Origin: Vermamoeba vermiformis
Lineage: Eukaryota > Tubulinea > Echinamoebida
DNA length: 64,000 nt
Assembly (NCBI GenBank): GCA_045837725.1
Contig: JBEWZL010000038.1
Coordinates: 1-64,000 of the forward strand
Direction of reading: 5' to 3'
Part shown: positions 13,543 through 25,345 of the stretch, piece after piece
Position numbering within the stretch: the stretch's first letter is position 1
Layout of the letters: each line of letters opens with the position of its first letter
Notes under the pieces: model-generated
What the model was told of the DNA's origin: nothing
The model's input: only the letters and a program-made list of their open reading frames with translations
Database searches by the model: none
Position numbers and translations under genes: made by a program

Positions 13543-16500
13543 TCATATCAAATATTTTAGATGGTGTGGAATGCAGTCCAACGGCGTCTCTCCACGGTTG
13601 TTTTTGATATTAGCACTTGCTCCACATCTCGCCAAGTCCATTGGCAACTTTGAAAAGAACTTTGCAACTTTAAAATTTTTGCAGTCAGCTTCCATATAAC
13701 CTACATGGAAGTATCGACATGCAATATGCAGCGCAGTGTCACCATTGTTGTCTTGTGCGTCGAGATCTGCTTTTGGAATCACATATTCCAGCACCATCCT
13801 CAGCTACAAAAAACCCATTAGTATAATCATTATTATTTTATAATGATAATAAAATTAGCTCGTTATCAAATACATATTTCATAACGTACCGATTGCTGGA
13901 TCTGTGAATTTTCCCGCATCTGTAACATTATTACGTGTAAGCAAATGAATATGCATGCAAACTTACGCGAATGATGATTCTCATGAGCAATGTACGGCCT
14001 AAATGATCTCGAGAGTTGATAAATTCAGGCTGTTTCTTCAACAAAGACAAAAAAAGTTCGTAATTCAAGTTTGATTGAGACAAGCAGTAGTCGAGTGTCG
14101 TCATTTGCAATCCTTGCTTGGTACTGCTAATTGTGTCTATTGAAGCAATCCACTCTTCTTTGATAGACTGTAATAATGACGCACTGTTGAGAATGTAATG
14201 GATCGGGGAATAACCGTGACTGTCTTGCTCGTTCAAATCAATCTTAGCTTGCTTGACAATCGATATCATATTCGGCCTATTATGATTGGTCAATTATTGA
14301 CGATATTGGTTAATCTTACTTTTGCGTTGGATCCGATCCAGATGTGTCCATTAAGGTACCGAATGATTCACTACGACAAGCCCTATTCGAATAAATTTAG
14401 CTTATATAACTAGTGTTAAAGACTTACATAACAAAAGGTGAATCGCCCACGTTATTTTTGCAAGCCCAGAGCTCAGGCTGTGTTCTGAAGTGATTGTACG
14501 CTGCCTGTAAATTGTATCGTACAAACTGCCACGTATTAATATTACTATAAAAGGAAAAAATAATCATTATTAGCCCTTCTTACCAAATGCAATAATGTAT
14601 TGCCTTCTCCGTCAGCGAGGGACGGATCCGATTTGTCGATCAGTTTGGACAACGTTTCAAGTGCTCCAGTAAGTTTGATCGACCTTTGTTATATCACATT
14701 AGATCATTATTAGCATAATAAATTATCGTCGCTATTGTTGGGGCATTCAAATTCCATACAGATCCGTTTTTTATCGCACAATACCACGAATCTCCCACGC
14801 TCTGCCTCCCTACCTAACTATGGAATATATATGTAACCTATTAGGTAATTATGCCCTCGAGAGGTGGCATACTATATTCCATATATAGAAGGTCCCACGT
14901 GACTTTGGTGCAGAGCAGTGAGGGCGTAGATCCGTTGTGTTTCTTTCATAAAAATTCGATTTCTCGGCATTTGAATGCCCGAACAATATTTGCTCAAAGT
15001 ACCTGTGAATTTGCGTGGTCTTATAATGTCGAGAAGAATTGCGCCAAGGCGGACGCAGAGTGGATGCGAATTCAAAAGGCGTTCTTGAAAACAAAAAAAT
15101 TAACTAAATTAGGAAAGCACTAATATAACGACGTTCATTAAATACGTACCGCGAAACTTTCGTTCTCGGCCTAAAATTAAACACCGTCATTTGGCTCCTG
15201 AAGTACGTATAATACTCTGTTTCGCTAGACAGTCGCAAACGTGAGCAAATGGACCAATAGCATTGCAGCTATAAGATAGTATACAGGTGTTAAAAAAAGA
15301 AGGGTCTATAATGAACAATACTTGCGCGTGACTTTCAACGCTGTAGTTTGAATGTTCGGATCCGCTCCGTTTTCCAACAAAAAGTTGGCGAGCTTCATAT
15401 TGCCAAAATAAATTGCGTAGTGTAATGGCGTATAGCCCATTGCATCCCTATAAAGCTCAAATCAGTATAAGACATTATTAAAAAACTATTCGAGACGTAC
15501 TTAACGTTCACATCGCATTTGTGGAGGATTATCTTGAAATCATTCGGTGATGCTACTGTCGCTAACAAATGCACCAATGTTCGATGTGATATCTGTCAAA
15601 AAATCCTTAGCTTAAATTCCTGTAATAAAAATTCAAATTAATGTTAAATACCGATTCGGTCAGTTTGAACACGTCCGCAGAACAGTTTGAAAGAGCTGCC
15701 TGGAGGTACCAAGGAATAGGCTTGGAGTTACAATGCAATCCATACACTGCCGCTGCCAAGGGTGTTATGCCGTTTGTATCTTGAACTTCCAATTTAGCAC
15801 CCTTGTTGATTAATAGCTCGACCAATGACCAGTCGCCGGAGTAGCAAACAGCATGCAGCGGCGTCCAACCATGCCCGTCCTAGAAAAAAATTCGTATTAA
15901 TACGGAGCTTTTTTTTTTACTCGTTTTTGTGTGCTACATACTGCTCGATTGACATCAGCGCCGTAAGCGATCAATGCCTTGATTCTGTATTCTTTGTCTT
16001 TGTGATAGAGCGTTGATCTGCAGGCACAAAGCAACGCCGTCGATCCTTTCTTAGTCGTGTCGTTGATCTTGTTTTTCATGAGCTCTAATGTATTCTCGTA
16101 ACTCATATTGAATGTACGCTCGAACTGATTTGTATCCAATTCCGTGGCCTTAGGCTCCTCAGTAACACTTTGTGGCATAGAAAATGTGAAGGACATCGTT
16201 TGTTTGGCAACGGGTTGTTCTCCAAAGTTAAAGCCAACAGTGTTTTTCGGTAAATTAAACGTGGTAGAATTATTACTATTATCGTTCATCGGTGCGCTGC
16301 TTGAAAGTTGTGGCATGTCAAATGAAAATTTTGATAGCGTTGAGGAGCTGTCAGCGGTGATTTTGGGCAAACTATCTTCCAATGTTTCGTCTATTTTGAA
16401 ATCGAATGGTTTGACTTCCAATTTTGGAGGCTGTTTCTTTGGCTGAGATTCGCTAGCAGGCTCCGCATTGTTATTTTGTGTTTCGGATAATGCAGGTTTT

Positions 16501-18700
16501 TTGTCATCATTTTCAACCGGTTGACTCGCCAGTAGTATTTTGTTGAGCTCGTCTATTGACGGCAACTCTTCTAACAGATCATCGTCTCGTTTTTTCTTCG
16601 GAGTTGCAAGAGACGGCGGAGCCTTGTTCCGTTGGCGGTTTGTGAAACCATAGGGCCGGAATATTTTGCCTCTCAAAAGTTGGCGTCTTGTCTTGAAAGA
16701 CCCAGTACTTCGAATTCTGCTCTGGCTCCACACTTTCAGTTGAGCCTGTCGGTTGTGGAAAATTGACGTTACGTAATGTCAAAATGTACAGCAGGTTCTT
16801 GCCGACAGCTGGCGCCGTATCGTTGTCTTCAATATAGAGTTTGTTATTCATGACCTTATAGAACTAATAATTGCATTGGTAAGTACTGCCGGTGATATAA
16901 TAACGGTTTAAGATATGTATCTAACGTACTCTATTATGATCTTTAAACAGCAATGTTCGCAACGACGAAGCCTCTAGTTTTACACCAGCTTCCAAAAAAA
17001 CGTCAAAACTTGCCCAAAAACCGACTTGCAACACCCACTGAAAAAAATTTTGGTTACTTCATCGATTCGTTCGAAGTACGTAACTTACGTGCAATAGAGA
17101 CTTGTTCTGCCATTTGGTATTCAAATCAACGTGGTCTCGTAGGAAAGTAGCTACTTCTTGTGAATCTGAACGGTCGTTAATTTTTTTTCCGGTAAAAGTC
17201 GATCGTTTTATGCATACCTTCGCCGTCTATTAAACAATGCAAGAAAGCAGGACCCCAATGATAGCTCTTCACTCTCACTCTTTTGTTCGGATCGGCACCG
17301 TTCTGCAGCAAAAAGAGCTTCATTTGTGCACTTTTAGCTTCTTTGAAGTACGACATATCGGGGTCTGGACATTCAATTGTAGCGCCAAGTGCCATCAATT
17401 CTTTGACTAAACTAATGTCGTTCTGTTCTATTGCCACTTGCATCGGGAACGGCTTATTCATGTAGTGGTTGTCGAGAAAAGACGGGCGATAGACAAACTC
17501 CGGATATCTGATAGAATAATAACTATTAGTGAGTTATAATTACGAAGAATAATAATAATATTGTCGTACATTGCATTTAAGTCGTAACCGAGCTCTTTGA
17601 CCATGTACTCGACAAATTCTTTGGCACCATAGTCTCGGACAAATGACGACAAAGTGGGTTCGGTAGAGTAAATGCTCGGATACGGAACTAAAATTGGTGT
17701 AATTTGCTTGAACGTTTCAAAGCTCGCTGGATATTTAAAAGCTTCATATGCGACGATGACCATTGTGTTTTTGATATGCATGACTGGTGGCATTGGTTCG
17801 TTAGCCTGTTTGAAAATCAAGTACTTCAAACTTGGCAGGGCCTCTACGATTGATTCTGCATATTTTCTAAGATTGCTGCCACGTGGATATGAAAAGCCTA
17901 ATCGTTGAATTTTGGTTAAAGTGTTCTTTGGAATTGCGACTTCGAAATTTTCGAAAGTGTTCGCTAAATATAGCTCTTCCAGATTTGGTAAGCCCTATTA
18001 ATAAATTAGAACTAATATATTATATAAAAATAATAAAATTTTACCGATAGTAAGTTGAAAATTGCTTCGTCAGGCACATCCGCGCTCAAATCAAGAAGTT
18101 TGAGCTCTTTGCATGAAGAATCTGGCAGGTGCGTCAAACGGGGAAGATTTGTTAATACTATTCTCTGTAATGATTTGCTGGTGAAAATAAGTTCGAGCGG
18201 CACTATAAAATTGTGGATGTCGGCGCAATTGTCGAACTCCAAATTGAGATTGACCATGGCACCACTATATTGCACTATAAAACACCCAAGTTTTTCCATG
18301 CAGCTTTTCTCTAAGGTTGCAAACATTTCTACCGTGTGCCAGGCCAAAGGGCTGCGCACTAATCTTTGCCATCTTTTTGAAACCTGAATTAATTGATAGA
18401 TTGTTTCAGTGAAAATTCTAATATCATTTAAAAATAAAATAATTAATTTTAATTGGTTTTGTTGAATGGAGTTAGAGATCTTTCGACGTAAAAACCGGAA
18501 AAGTATGAAGATAAAATTTTATCTTCGCCGGGTATAAATATTTGATATAAAATAGTTAATGCGAATAATATTAACGGCTGCAAAATAAATAAAAAATTGA
18601 TTACCTGCTCCAAGTGGATTCGTTGTGCAAACGGAACGTAATTATATACGCAAATCCAAAGGTCGTCCAGTAAATCTGGTGCTTTGATGTCTTCTTCCAT
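13543..18700 (-). CDS. F-box/ankyrin-repeat protein, copy 2 (inverted paralog)
   Basis: This is a diverged duplicate of the plus-strand gene at 8446-13277, with the same order of parts and most intron positions: F-box (MEEDIKAPDLLDDLWICVY), LRR-like segment (GLPNLEELYLAN), ankyrin repeats (NGADPNKRV, YGADVNRA, GYTPLHYAIYFGN, NGDTALHIACRYF) and a Pro/Ser/Lys-rich insert at about 16150-16700. The start at 18700 is chosen by alignment with copy 1; in-frame ATGs also exist just upstream. Two frame changes, both +1, are not explained by introns: one near 16600-16690, and one at 15225-15227 where an in-frame TAG follows FATV while copy 1 reads FATVGETEY without interruption. The segment 14690-15150 is hard to model. 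It may be a functional gene read with frameshifting, or a decaying copy. Confidence 0.72.
14818..14888. repeat. Imperfect inverted repeat
   Basis: Two arms, CTATGGAATATATATG at 14818-14833 and CATACTATATTCCATATATAG-like sequence at 14868-14888, are imperfect reverse complements around a 34-nt loop. It falls in the part of F-box/ankyrin copy 2 that does not align to copy 1, so it may mark a small insertion or a hairpin in an intron. No flanking target duplication could be recognised by eye. Confidence 0.4.
15269..15325 (-). other. GC-AG intron in F-box/ankyrin copy 2
   Basis: The join of ALKVT to a downstream AMLLVHLLTFATV frame needs donor gcaagt and acceptor ttatag (57 nt). In copy 1 the same junction uses a gtacgg donor. 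So the two copies differ in which introns carry GC donors. Confidence 0.65.
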
Positions 18701-18853
18701 TGTAGAGAAAGATACGAAATCAGAGGAATCGGTAAAAAAATAATCCGGCATCTGAAATTTCATAATCAAGGCGGTCAAATGCCGTTATTGGATTAAAAAT
18801 TATACAATTGTATAATTTTAGACATCTCACTAGTTCGTATTGTAAAATTAGTT

Positions 18854-20308
18854 TTATGAAGAATGCGGCACGTGCGGATCCGATCGCACGGAAGTTACGT
18901 TAGTCGATCCAAAAGGCAACCAACAAATTCTATCGCCGTTTGCATCGACTTTCTGCAACGTGCTACCGCATAATGGTACTATAACAACAAAGTATACTAA
19001 TATTACAATGCATAAAAAGATGCACACGCCCAACATTGCGTACGGATGTCGCGTCAGACAATTGCACCTTCTGTTCTTATTAGATTTGACTTTAAGACCT
19101 ATAAATACAATAGAAGATTACTATATATACGCGCCTATAATTTATTAGGGCTCAGTAGTCCTTTAAAAGAATTTGAACGGATTTGAATTCTTGATCCGAA
19201 AATGGATTTGCTTTAAGACTTACTATTCTTGCCAGCTTTCATAGCCAATGACTGTATTAATAGAGGCACTTTAATATGTCGCCTTAGAATTGCTGGATTG
19301 AGTTCTTGAAAGAACATTGTCGTGTTCGCAATGTCTTCTGGCGGATCCACCTTAAATTAAATTCAAGGTTACTATATTGCGTTATATATGAATATTTATA
19401 CGTATTATACGAATAAAAATATTATTTAAGTGGGATCTGGAGCAATAGGATCTAAATAAATTGTTCGATCTCGTTACCTTTACGTGTGTCATCGAAGGAT
19501 CACTATATTTTTGTGATAATTGTGCTATTTTAGGCGCAAATATCTTATTGAGCTCGACTAATAAGAAAAATATTAATATACAAGCGTTGAAGCAAAAAAA
19601 CTTGATCAGATCGCAGACTCGAAATTGAAAAACATATTCAAATGCTAATAAATTAATAAAGTATACATACATTTGAATGGCACGAATATACCAGATTGAT
19701 AGTTATTATAATCACTGGCTAATTCGAATTTGTATTGCGTGAACAGATCCGTCAAATATTGAAACGCGAGTGCAGCTTGATATTTCTCGGGAGTAATGCA
19801 CAATAATATATATGTTGGCTCTGGTACTAAGCAGTGTATAGAATATTTGTTGTATCTATTGAAATCATAATTAGTAACCGTTACACATCTGATCCTTCAA
19901 AAATAAAGCGCTACATCCGCTCAATCTTGGTATAAAATATTCAGAAAAATTAAGTAATTAAGTAGGGATATTAAATATCGTTGAAGCAGATGTAAATAAG
20001 GTTCGTAAGAATTTTCAGATCGAATCTATTGAAATTGACTTACTTGTACGTTGTAAGCTTGTTACGCGTATCAACCATCGATAAAAATTCTTGGCAAAAT
20101 TTTTTAAATGTGCCTGCATATTTGGAGTAGTGCGCTAGCACTTTATTCTGACTATTCGAAATAACGAAAAATTAGATCTTGCTACGATGTATTCATTTAT
20201 TAATATCAGAGGCATAATATGTAATATTAATAGCGTTATTAAAATATTATTGACTTTTTTAACCAGATCTTACCATGCAATCAGTGAGTAGATTATGCTA
20301 TCGTCCAT
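18854..20308 (-). CDS. Longin-domain membrane protein without a clear SNARE motif
   Basis: The protein starts MDDSIIYSLIACQNKVLAHY and continues KYAGTFKKFCQEFLSMVD, YSIHCLVPEPTYILLCITP and YQAALAFQYLTDLF. This is a full longin domain of about 120 residues as in VAMP7, Sec22 and phytolongins. The region where an R-SNARE coiled coil would sit (FELNKIFAPKIAQLSQKY, then TMFFQELNPAILRRHIKV) has no recognisable heptad pattern with a central Arg. One membrane segment (MLGVCIFLCIVILVYFVVIV) follows a basic, Cys-containing stretch (NKNRRCNC), and about 35 lumenal residues end in VPHSS. This layout resembles phytolongins, which act in secretory traffic without SNARE pairing. The first intron is spliced to TCAGAAT rather than the nearer AG, which keeps the frame. 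Confidence 0.75.
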
Positions 20309-20761
20309 TTACTCTTCTATTTACAATAAAAATATGTAATTATACAATAATAATAGCACTAGTAATAATAAATAACGTGCTTGATATTAACCCGTGCGTT
20401 GTGTTGTTATCGCATCGTGCGAGAGAATCAATCCAACAGTCAAATTCAACATTTTTTACACAAAGGCCCTCAAGAACTCTAAATATATGTCATATTAATA
20501 AGATCATATTCTCCTGGGTAAAAATTGTAGCCAAAGCCCTAAAGCCTTTGAATAAAATCCGGGATAAAATAACAGGTCTAGCACTCAGGCCAAGTCGTTC
20601 AAGAATGTGAATGGCTAATGCAAGCAGATCCAATTTAGTAACGGAGGATCTCCGGTCTATTTTTGGCTCTATTCTTCTTTGTGATACGCGCGTCAAAGTG
20701 TCGGAGTGAAATAAACTACATTCAAAGAGTTGTTCCGTTATAATATGACCAACACATTGGT
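20309..20761. promoter_or_regulatory. Divergent intergenic region (453 bp)
   Basis: The longin gene (minus) and the C2-LRR gene (plus) start at its two ends, so it should contain both promoters. Reading frames inside it on either strand have no recognisable protein features. No motif was firmly identified. Confidence 0.4.
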
Positions 20762-23107
20762 ATGTCATATATTTATTATTTGTCGGTCGAAGTTATCAAA
20801 GCGGAGTTAATTAGATCTGCGGAAAACAATGGTGAGAATTGGTTTTTTGGAAGTTGAAAGAATTTTTAATTAAGAGTATCATTTAAAATAAATTATTATG
20901 CACGTTAATATTTTAAATATGATCAACTTTAAATATTAATGAAATGTTTCAATTTTATGCAGGCAAATCTGCTGTGTACGTTGCCGTGCACTTTCCTGAC
21001 TCGCCTAAGGCATCATATCAAAAGACTAGGCCACAAAAAAAGAGTAGAGTAAGAATTGAATTCAAATTATTCTCTTGATTTAAATTTTTTCTGATCTTGT
21101 TTTATTTTTAGGATCTCACGTGGAACCAAAGCTTCGCATTGTGCGTCACTCTTATATGATTATATACGTTATATTGACCACGTTTATTACTGTAGAGAGT
21201 ATAACACGAGCAGAGATCAACCGTTCATTGAATTAGATCTTTGGGATCACGACACTTTTGGCAAAGATGACTTTCGTAAGCCTTATTTTATATATAATAC
21301 GATTTACTTGATAGCCAGAATACCATTTTGCATTTTAGAATTATGCTATTAATTTTTATAAGTGCACCAGAATTAATTTTAATTCTTTTTAGTGGCCTAC
21401 GCATCTGTAAATATTGGCAAATTAATTGAAGAGCAAGAAGAAGACGTTGAATTTTCACTAGAATTGAAACAAAAGCAGCAAATCGATGATATTAAGAAAA
21501 AGAAAATTGTTGAACCGATCAGTGGCTCTTTGACAGTCAAGATCTCAGTTCGTCTGAAAGTAAGAATAAAACCCTTACTATAATTTTATTATAGTATATG
21601 CTAATAATACTATTCACAGGTTCCCACTGATCAGACTCCAGTTGTAAATACCAGTAAGATTTTTGATTCAGATCGGATCGCAACGACTGAAGAACGGATA
21701 GATCAACTAAGCCACGCTAAGAAACGGTTTATTATACGAGATATTGATAGTATATCGACATATAGAGCAAAATTCAACAAATATTGGGCCGAAGCGGTGG
21801 CTGAAAGTCATTCGATTAAACAATTCAAATTGTACGAACTGAAAAACGAGACAATTAACAAAAAATCATGGCGATATATTAGTGGCGCTATTATTAATAA
21901 CAAATCGATCACGAAGCTATGTATAGAACGCGGCTTTTATTGCAAAATGGAAAATATTTACTACATCCGGATCATGCTCAACGAAAATCCTCGAATTACT
22001 TATTTATCGATAGACGACTTAGCTATTGATGACAAATCATTAAGAGTGCTCTCAAATACATTAGCGAGGAATGATAGTATTAAAACTTTAGTATTAAAAT
22101 GGTGCGAGCCTCATCGTGCTTCACTTATCGTCAAAAAATTGAAAAGAAATGAAAGTTTGACGGAATTATATACAGATTATACTGGAAAGCACCTATTCAA
22201 CTTGTTATTATCAAACAATAGCATTAAGACGTTGAAGTTTGGTCCATACGCCAAAATAGGAAGTTTAGTCACGGAGCCGTTAAAAGCCACGAAAACTTTG
22301 CAAACATTGGATATTTTTAGCTTTTTTGACACGTTTGAACGATTCGAAGATTTAATTAAAGCTCTGAAAGTCAACAAATCACTCAAAAATATTCATTTGC
22401 ATCTCCAATTCAACAAAAGCTGCAAAAATCAATGTATCCAGATCCTCGCAGATTTTATCAAGACCAGCAAAGCTATTCGAACAGTGCATATAATGCATTA
22501 TTTAGTCGACGTGCCGTGGTTCAGTGAAGCGCTGCGAGCGAACCGGTCGTTGACAGCGTTGAATATTTCCGTCATAGAATACTCCGATTCGGAATTATTA
22601 TGCGATGTCTTGCAACACCATCAATCGATCAAATCGCTGTCGTATTATGTACATTATCCTAAAGAACACGACCATATTCTCAAAGTCCTCGCTGAAAACA
22701 ACACAATCACCGAACTCAACTACCAAGTCAAAGAACGCGAAATTTCGCACGAAAATCGAGATCAACTGCCGTTCGAGTATTCTGGGAAAAGATCCGCTGG
22801 AACGTTTTGGAGGCAATTAGAAGATATTTTGCAACGAAGTAACAGATCCCTGTCAAAAATCAGAGCTGAATTCGAGGACAGTTATTTCTTGCCTAAAGGA
22901 ATAGAACTATATTTGCAGCTTAACGAGGTCAATTTGAAACTGGCCAATCGCAACGCGGTCAGTTTTGTCCGTATGATGGTGCTGCGCCAAGAAGCCTTTT
23001 TTTCAATTCTGCCCATTGAAATCTGGCTCAAGATATTGCAATACATTCCTGGCGCTGGCGTTGATCTGCGAGAAATGTTGTTGCAAGACCTCGCTGAAAA
23101 CCAATAA
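20762..23107 (+). CDS. C2-LRR-F-box protein
   Basis: The first exons encode an N-terminal C2 domain: MSYIYYLSVEVIKAELIRSA, SAVYVAVHFPDS, DLTWNQSFA, then FIELDLWDHDTFGKDDF. This is the classic C2 strand order, and C2 domains often bind membranes in response to Ca2+. A short coiled, Lys/Glu-rich linker leads to about 330 residues of leucine-rich repeats (ITYLSIDDLAIDDKSL, SIKTLVLKWCE, SLTALNISVIEYSDSEL). The C terminus, FFSILPIEIWLKILQYI, reads as an F-box placed last rather than first. Introns interrupt the C2 part, while the LRR part is one long exon. A membrane-recruited SCF adaptor is a reasonable inference. The start is supported by the gtgaga donor joining NNG to GKSAVYV in frame. Confidence 0.8.
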
Positions 23108-23340
23108 ATCACTCTCTTGTACATTAATACATTTTAATACCCTCGCAATCATTCCTTTTCACGAGACTTGATTCTGTTTTAAAGAAGCAGAAAAAATCTT
23201 GAATTAGTCTTAGAGTTAATAAAAATCCATAATTTCGGTATAATACAGCTGCTTTATTATTATTTCGGATCTGATGACAGATCCAGATCATTGACATTTG
23301 AGGGCTCGGTACTTGAAATATACTTAACAACGTAACTATA

Positions 23341-24557
23341 TTAATGTTGTCTGTCACCTCCACCGTTATTATTGCCGTCGTTCATTTCCTGGTCGTTGTT
23401 GTTATACCGATCTCTATTGTCATGTCTTTCTCGGCCAAATTCATCGCGATTGTTATCTCTGTCGTATCGAGATCTATTGTAATTGTTATTGTAATCGTTC
23501 GGTCGGTGTCGCTTGAAATCGCGGGGGTCTCGATCTCGATTGAACTCTTCGCTCTTTCGCTTGTAACCTCCGCCACCGCCTCCTTTGCGATAGTCTCCTA
23601 AAGAACATCACATTATTTTTTGTAAAATAACAAGTATAAGATAGTTTTTATCGAAAAGCTGTTTCTTAATCCAAAAGAATTGGAGCAGTTCGCTTCAACA
23701 AAAATGACGCTAGATCTCCCTTGAGATAATTATAATTGCGAATATCACACAATAAAATCATATTATAATATTGCAATAATGAGCTTTAAATAGGATTCAT
23801 ACCTTGCTGACCGTATTTCTGATTCTGCGGGCTGTAATATTGTTGACCGCCTTTACCATAGCCTCCACGACCTTCGTCGTAATTATTTCTGAACTCATCA
23901 CGCACCTAAGGATGTATATTAAATAAATACGCTTGATTCGAGAATGAAAGATAAAGCCGGATCTGGATTTCGTACCTGACCACCAGATTTGCCTCTGCCG
24001 TATTGTCGACCTTCGCTAAATCCGACATCTAAGTCTGTCCTAATAACACGATCGTCGAGTTTAATTCCATTCATATATTTAGCGCATTCAGCGGCGTCTC
24101 TGTGCGAGTAATATCTGGATGAAAAATCAGATTAGCTACTTTGACTGGAATTGAGCAAAAAATAATTTATAAAATTGAATAATAATGAAGTATATATTTA
24201 AGTATTTTTTGGATCAATTTTGAAGCTGTTCTAGCAAATCCATAAATTTGAAAAATTCAAAATAATTTGTCTGAGCTCTAAACGCGTATTAAAATTAATA
24301 ATTATTACTGATGCGTACTCTACAAAGCAAAATCCACAAGGAGTCTTTTTTACTGAGTCTAGACCCATAATAATTCGTTTTATCTCGCCGATCTTCGAAA
24401 ACAGCTCCCAAATCTGCTCCTCGGTAGTGAAAAACGCTAAATTGCCAATATATACTGTTGCAGATTGCTCTAATGCCTTTCTATATTCATCAGGACGCGT
24501 GATCCATTCTTTGTCAATGTAGGCTGGTCCTTTATCGTCTTTGTACAAATGCGCCAT
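23341..24557 (-). CDS. NCBP2: Nuclear cap-binding protein subunit 2 (CBP20)
   Basis: CBP20 binds the m7G cap of nuclear RNA together with CBP80. The single RRM is highly conserved: [43 protein letters not shown] joined to [34 protein letters not shown] and [13 protein letters not shown]. The first intron must start at gtacgc so that FVE is joined to YYSHRD, matching human FVEYYS. A C-terminal extension of roughly 90 residues, rich in Arg, Asp, Asn and Gly ([18 protein letters not shown]), goes beyond the usual end. The nearest conserved start is [13 protein letters not shown] at 24557; an in-frame ATG lies three codons upstream. Confidence 0.93.
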
Positions 24558-24729
24558 ATTATGCAAATTAAAATAATATGTAATTTGTGTAATATATTAT
24601 CAGCGCAAATAAAAATAGCACCAAAAGGGTAAGGTTCGGAAAAATGTAAGAGAAATTCGATCAGGGATCGGTGAACAAACTCTAAAAACGGGAATTTACA
24701 TTGGGGAAACTAATATACAAATATCATGA

Positions 24730-25345
24730 CTATTGAGTCGCACATTTATCTTTAATATTGACCGTCTTTGGCTGCGATTTCTTCTTTTTCTTGTCTTCAA
24801 ACGTCGGTGTCTTCTTCGCGTCTCGATCTGTCGTAAGAATCTTCTGCAATAAATCCAATACTACCGCTTCTACGCATTCACCTGTCTTTGAGCTTGCTTC
24901 GTAGAACGTAATGCCATATAATTGGGCAAGACTCTGAACTTCGTTAATAGAAACTTCTCGACGTTGTGATAGATCGGCTTTGTGTCCCAATAATATTATT
25001 GGAAAATAATCTCCTTTTGTTGAACGTATGGTTCTGTATAATTCTTTGGCCTTGTCAAGAGTCGGCCGGTGGTCTATCGAATACATTAAGACGCATCCTT
25101 GACACGAAAGGACTTGTTGGTCCACAATAGTGTTGGATTGGTCTCCACTTCGGTATGTATATCAGATCTATGTAGTGCTTCACATTGTCAATTGTTGCTT
25201 CGCGGGAATACGTTTCATAGCCTGCTGGATTCGGAACGTATTCCTTCTGCTCAAACTTGTTCTCTGAAAATCGAACGCAAAAGCTTCTTTTGCCAACTCT
25301 CTGAGCTCCTAATACTAAAATTCTAAACTTTCCAGCTTCGGTCAT
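24730..25345 (-). CDS. Ras-like small GTPase, probably a pseudo-GTPase
   Basis: The overall fold and spacing match Ras (about 205 residues), beginning MTEAGKFRILVLGAQ and including SCQGCVLMYSIDHRP. The nucleotide-binding motifs are degraded: G1 is GAQRVGKRSF (Arg where Ser/Thr binds Mg2+), switch I lacks the usual Thr context, the G3 DTAGQ is lost (IYIPSGDQ), G4 is GHKAD instead of NKxD, and G5 is EASSK. A lysine run plus C-terminal CATQ fits a CaaX prenylation site, so plasma-membrane targeting is likely. Frame 1 through YIDLIYIP and frame 2 from SGDQSNTIVDQQ align ungapped to Ras only if one extra base near 25144-25153 is skipped; no intron fits. It may be a catalytically inert scaffold or a decaying gene. 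Confidence 0.72.

Noticed and set aside
20490-20768. 92-codon minus frame in the longin/C2-LRR spacer
   Set aside because: No recognisable domain, it overlaps the start of the C2 gene, and the spacer must carry two promoters.
23344-23601. Hydrophobic 85-codon plus frame
   Set aside because: Antisense to the Arg/Asp/Asn-rich tail of CBP20; the apparent hydrophobicity is the complement of that composition.
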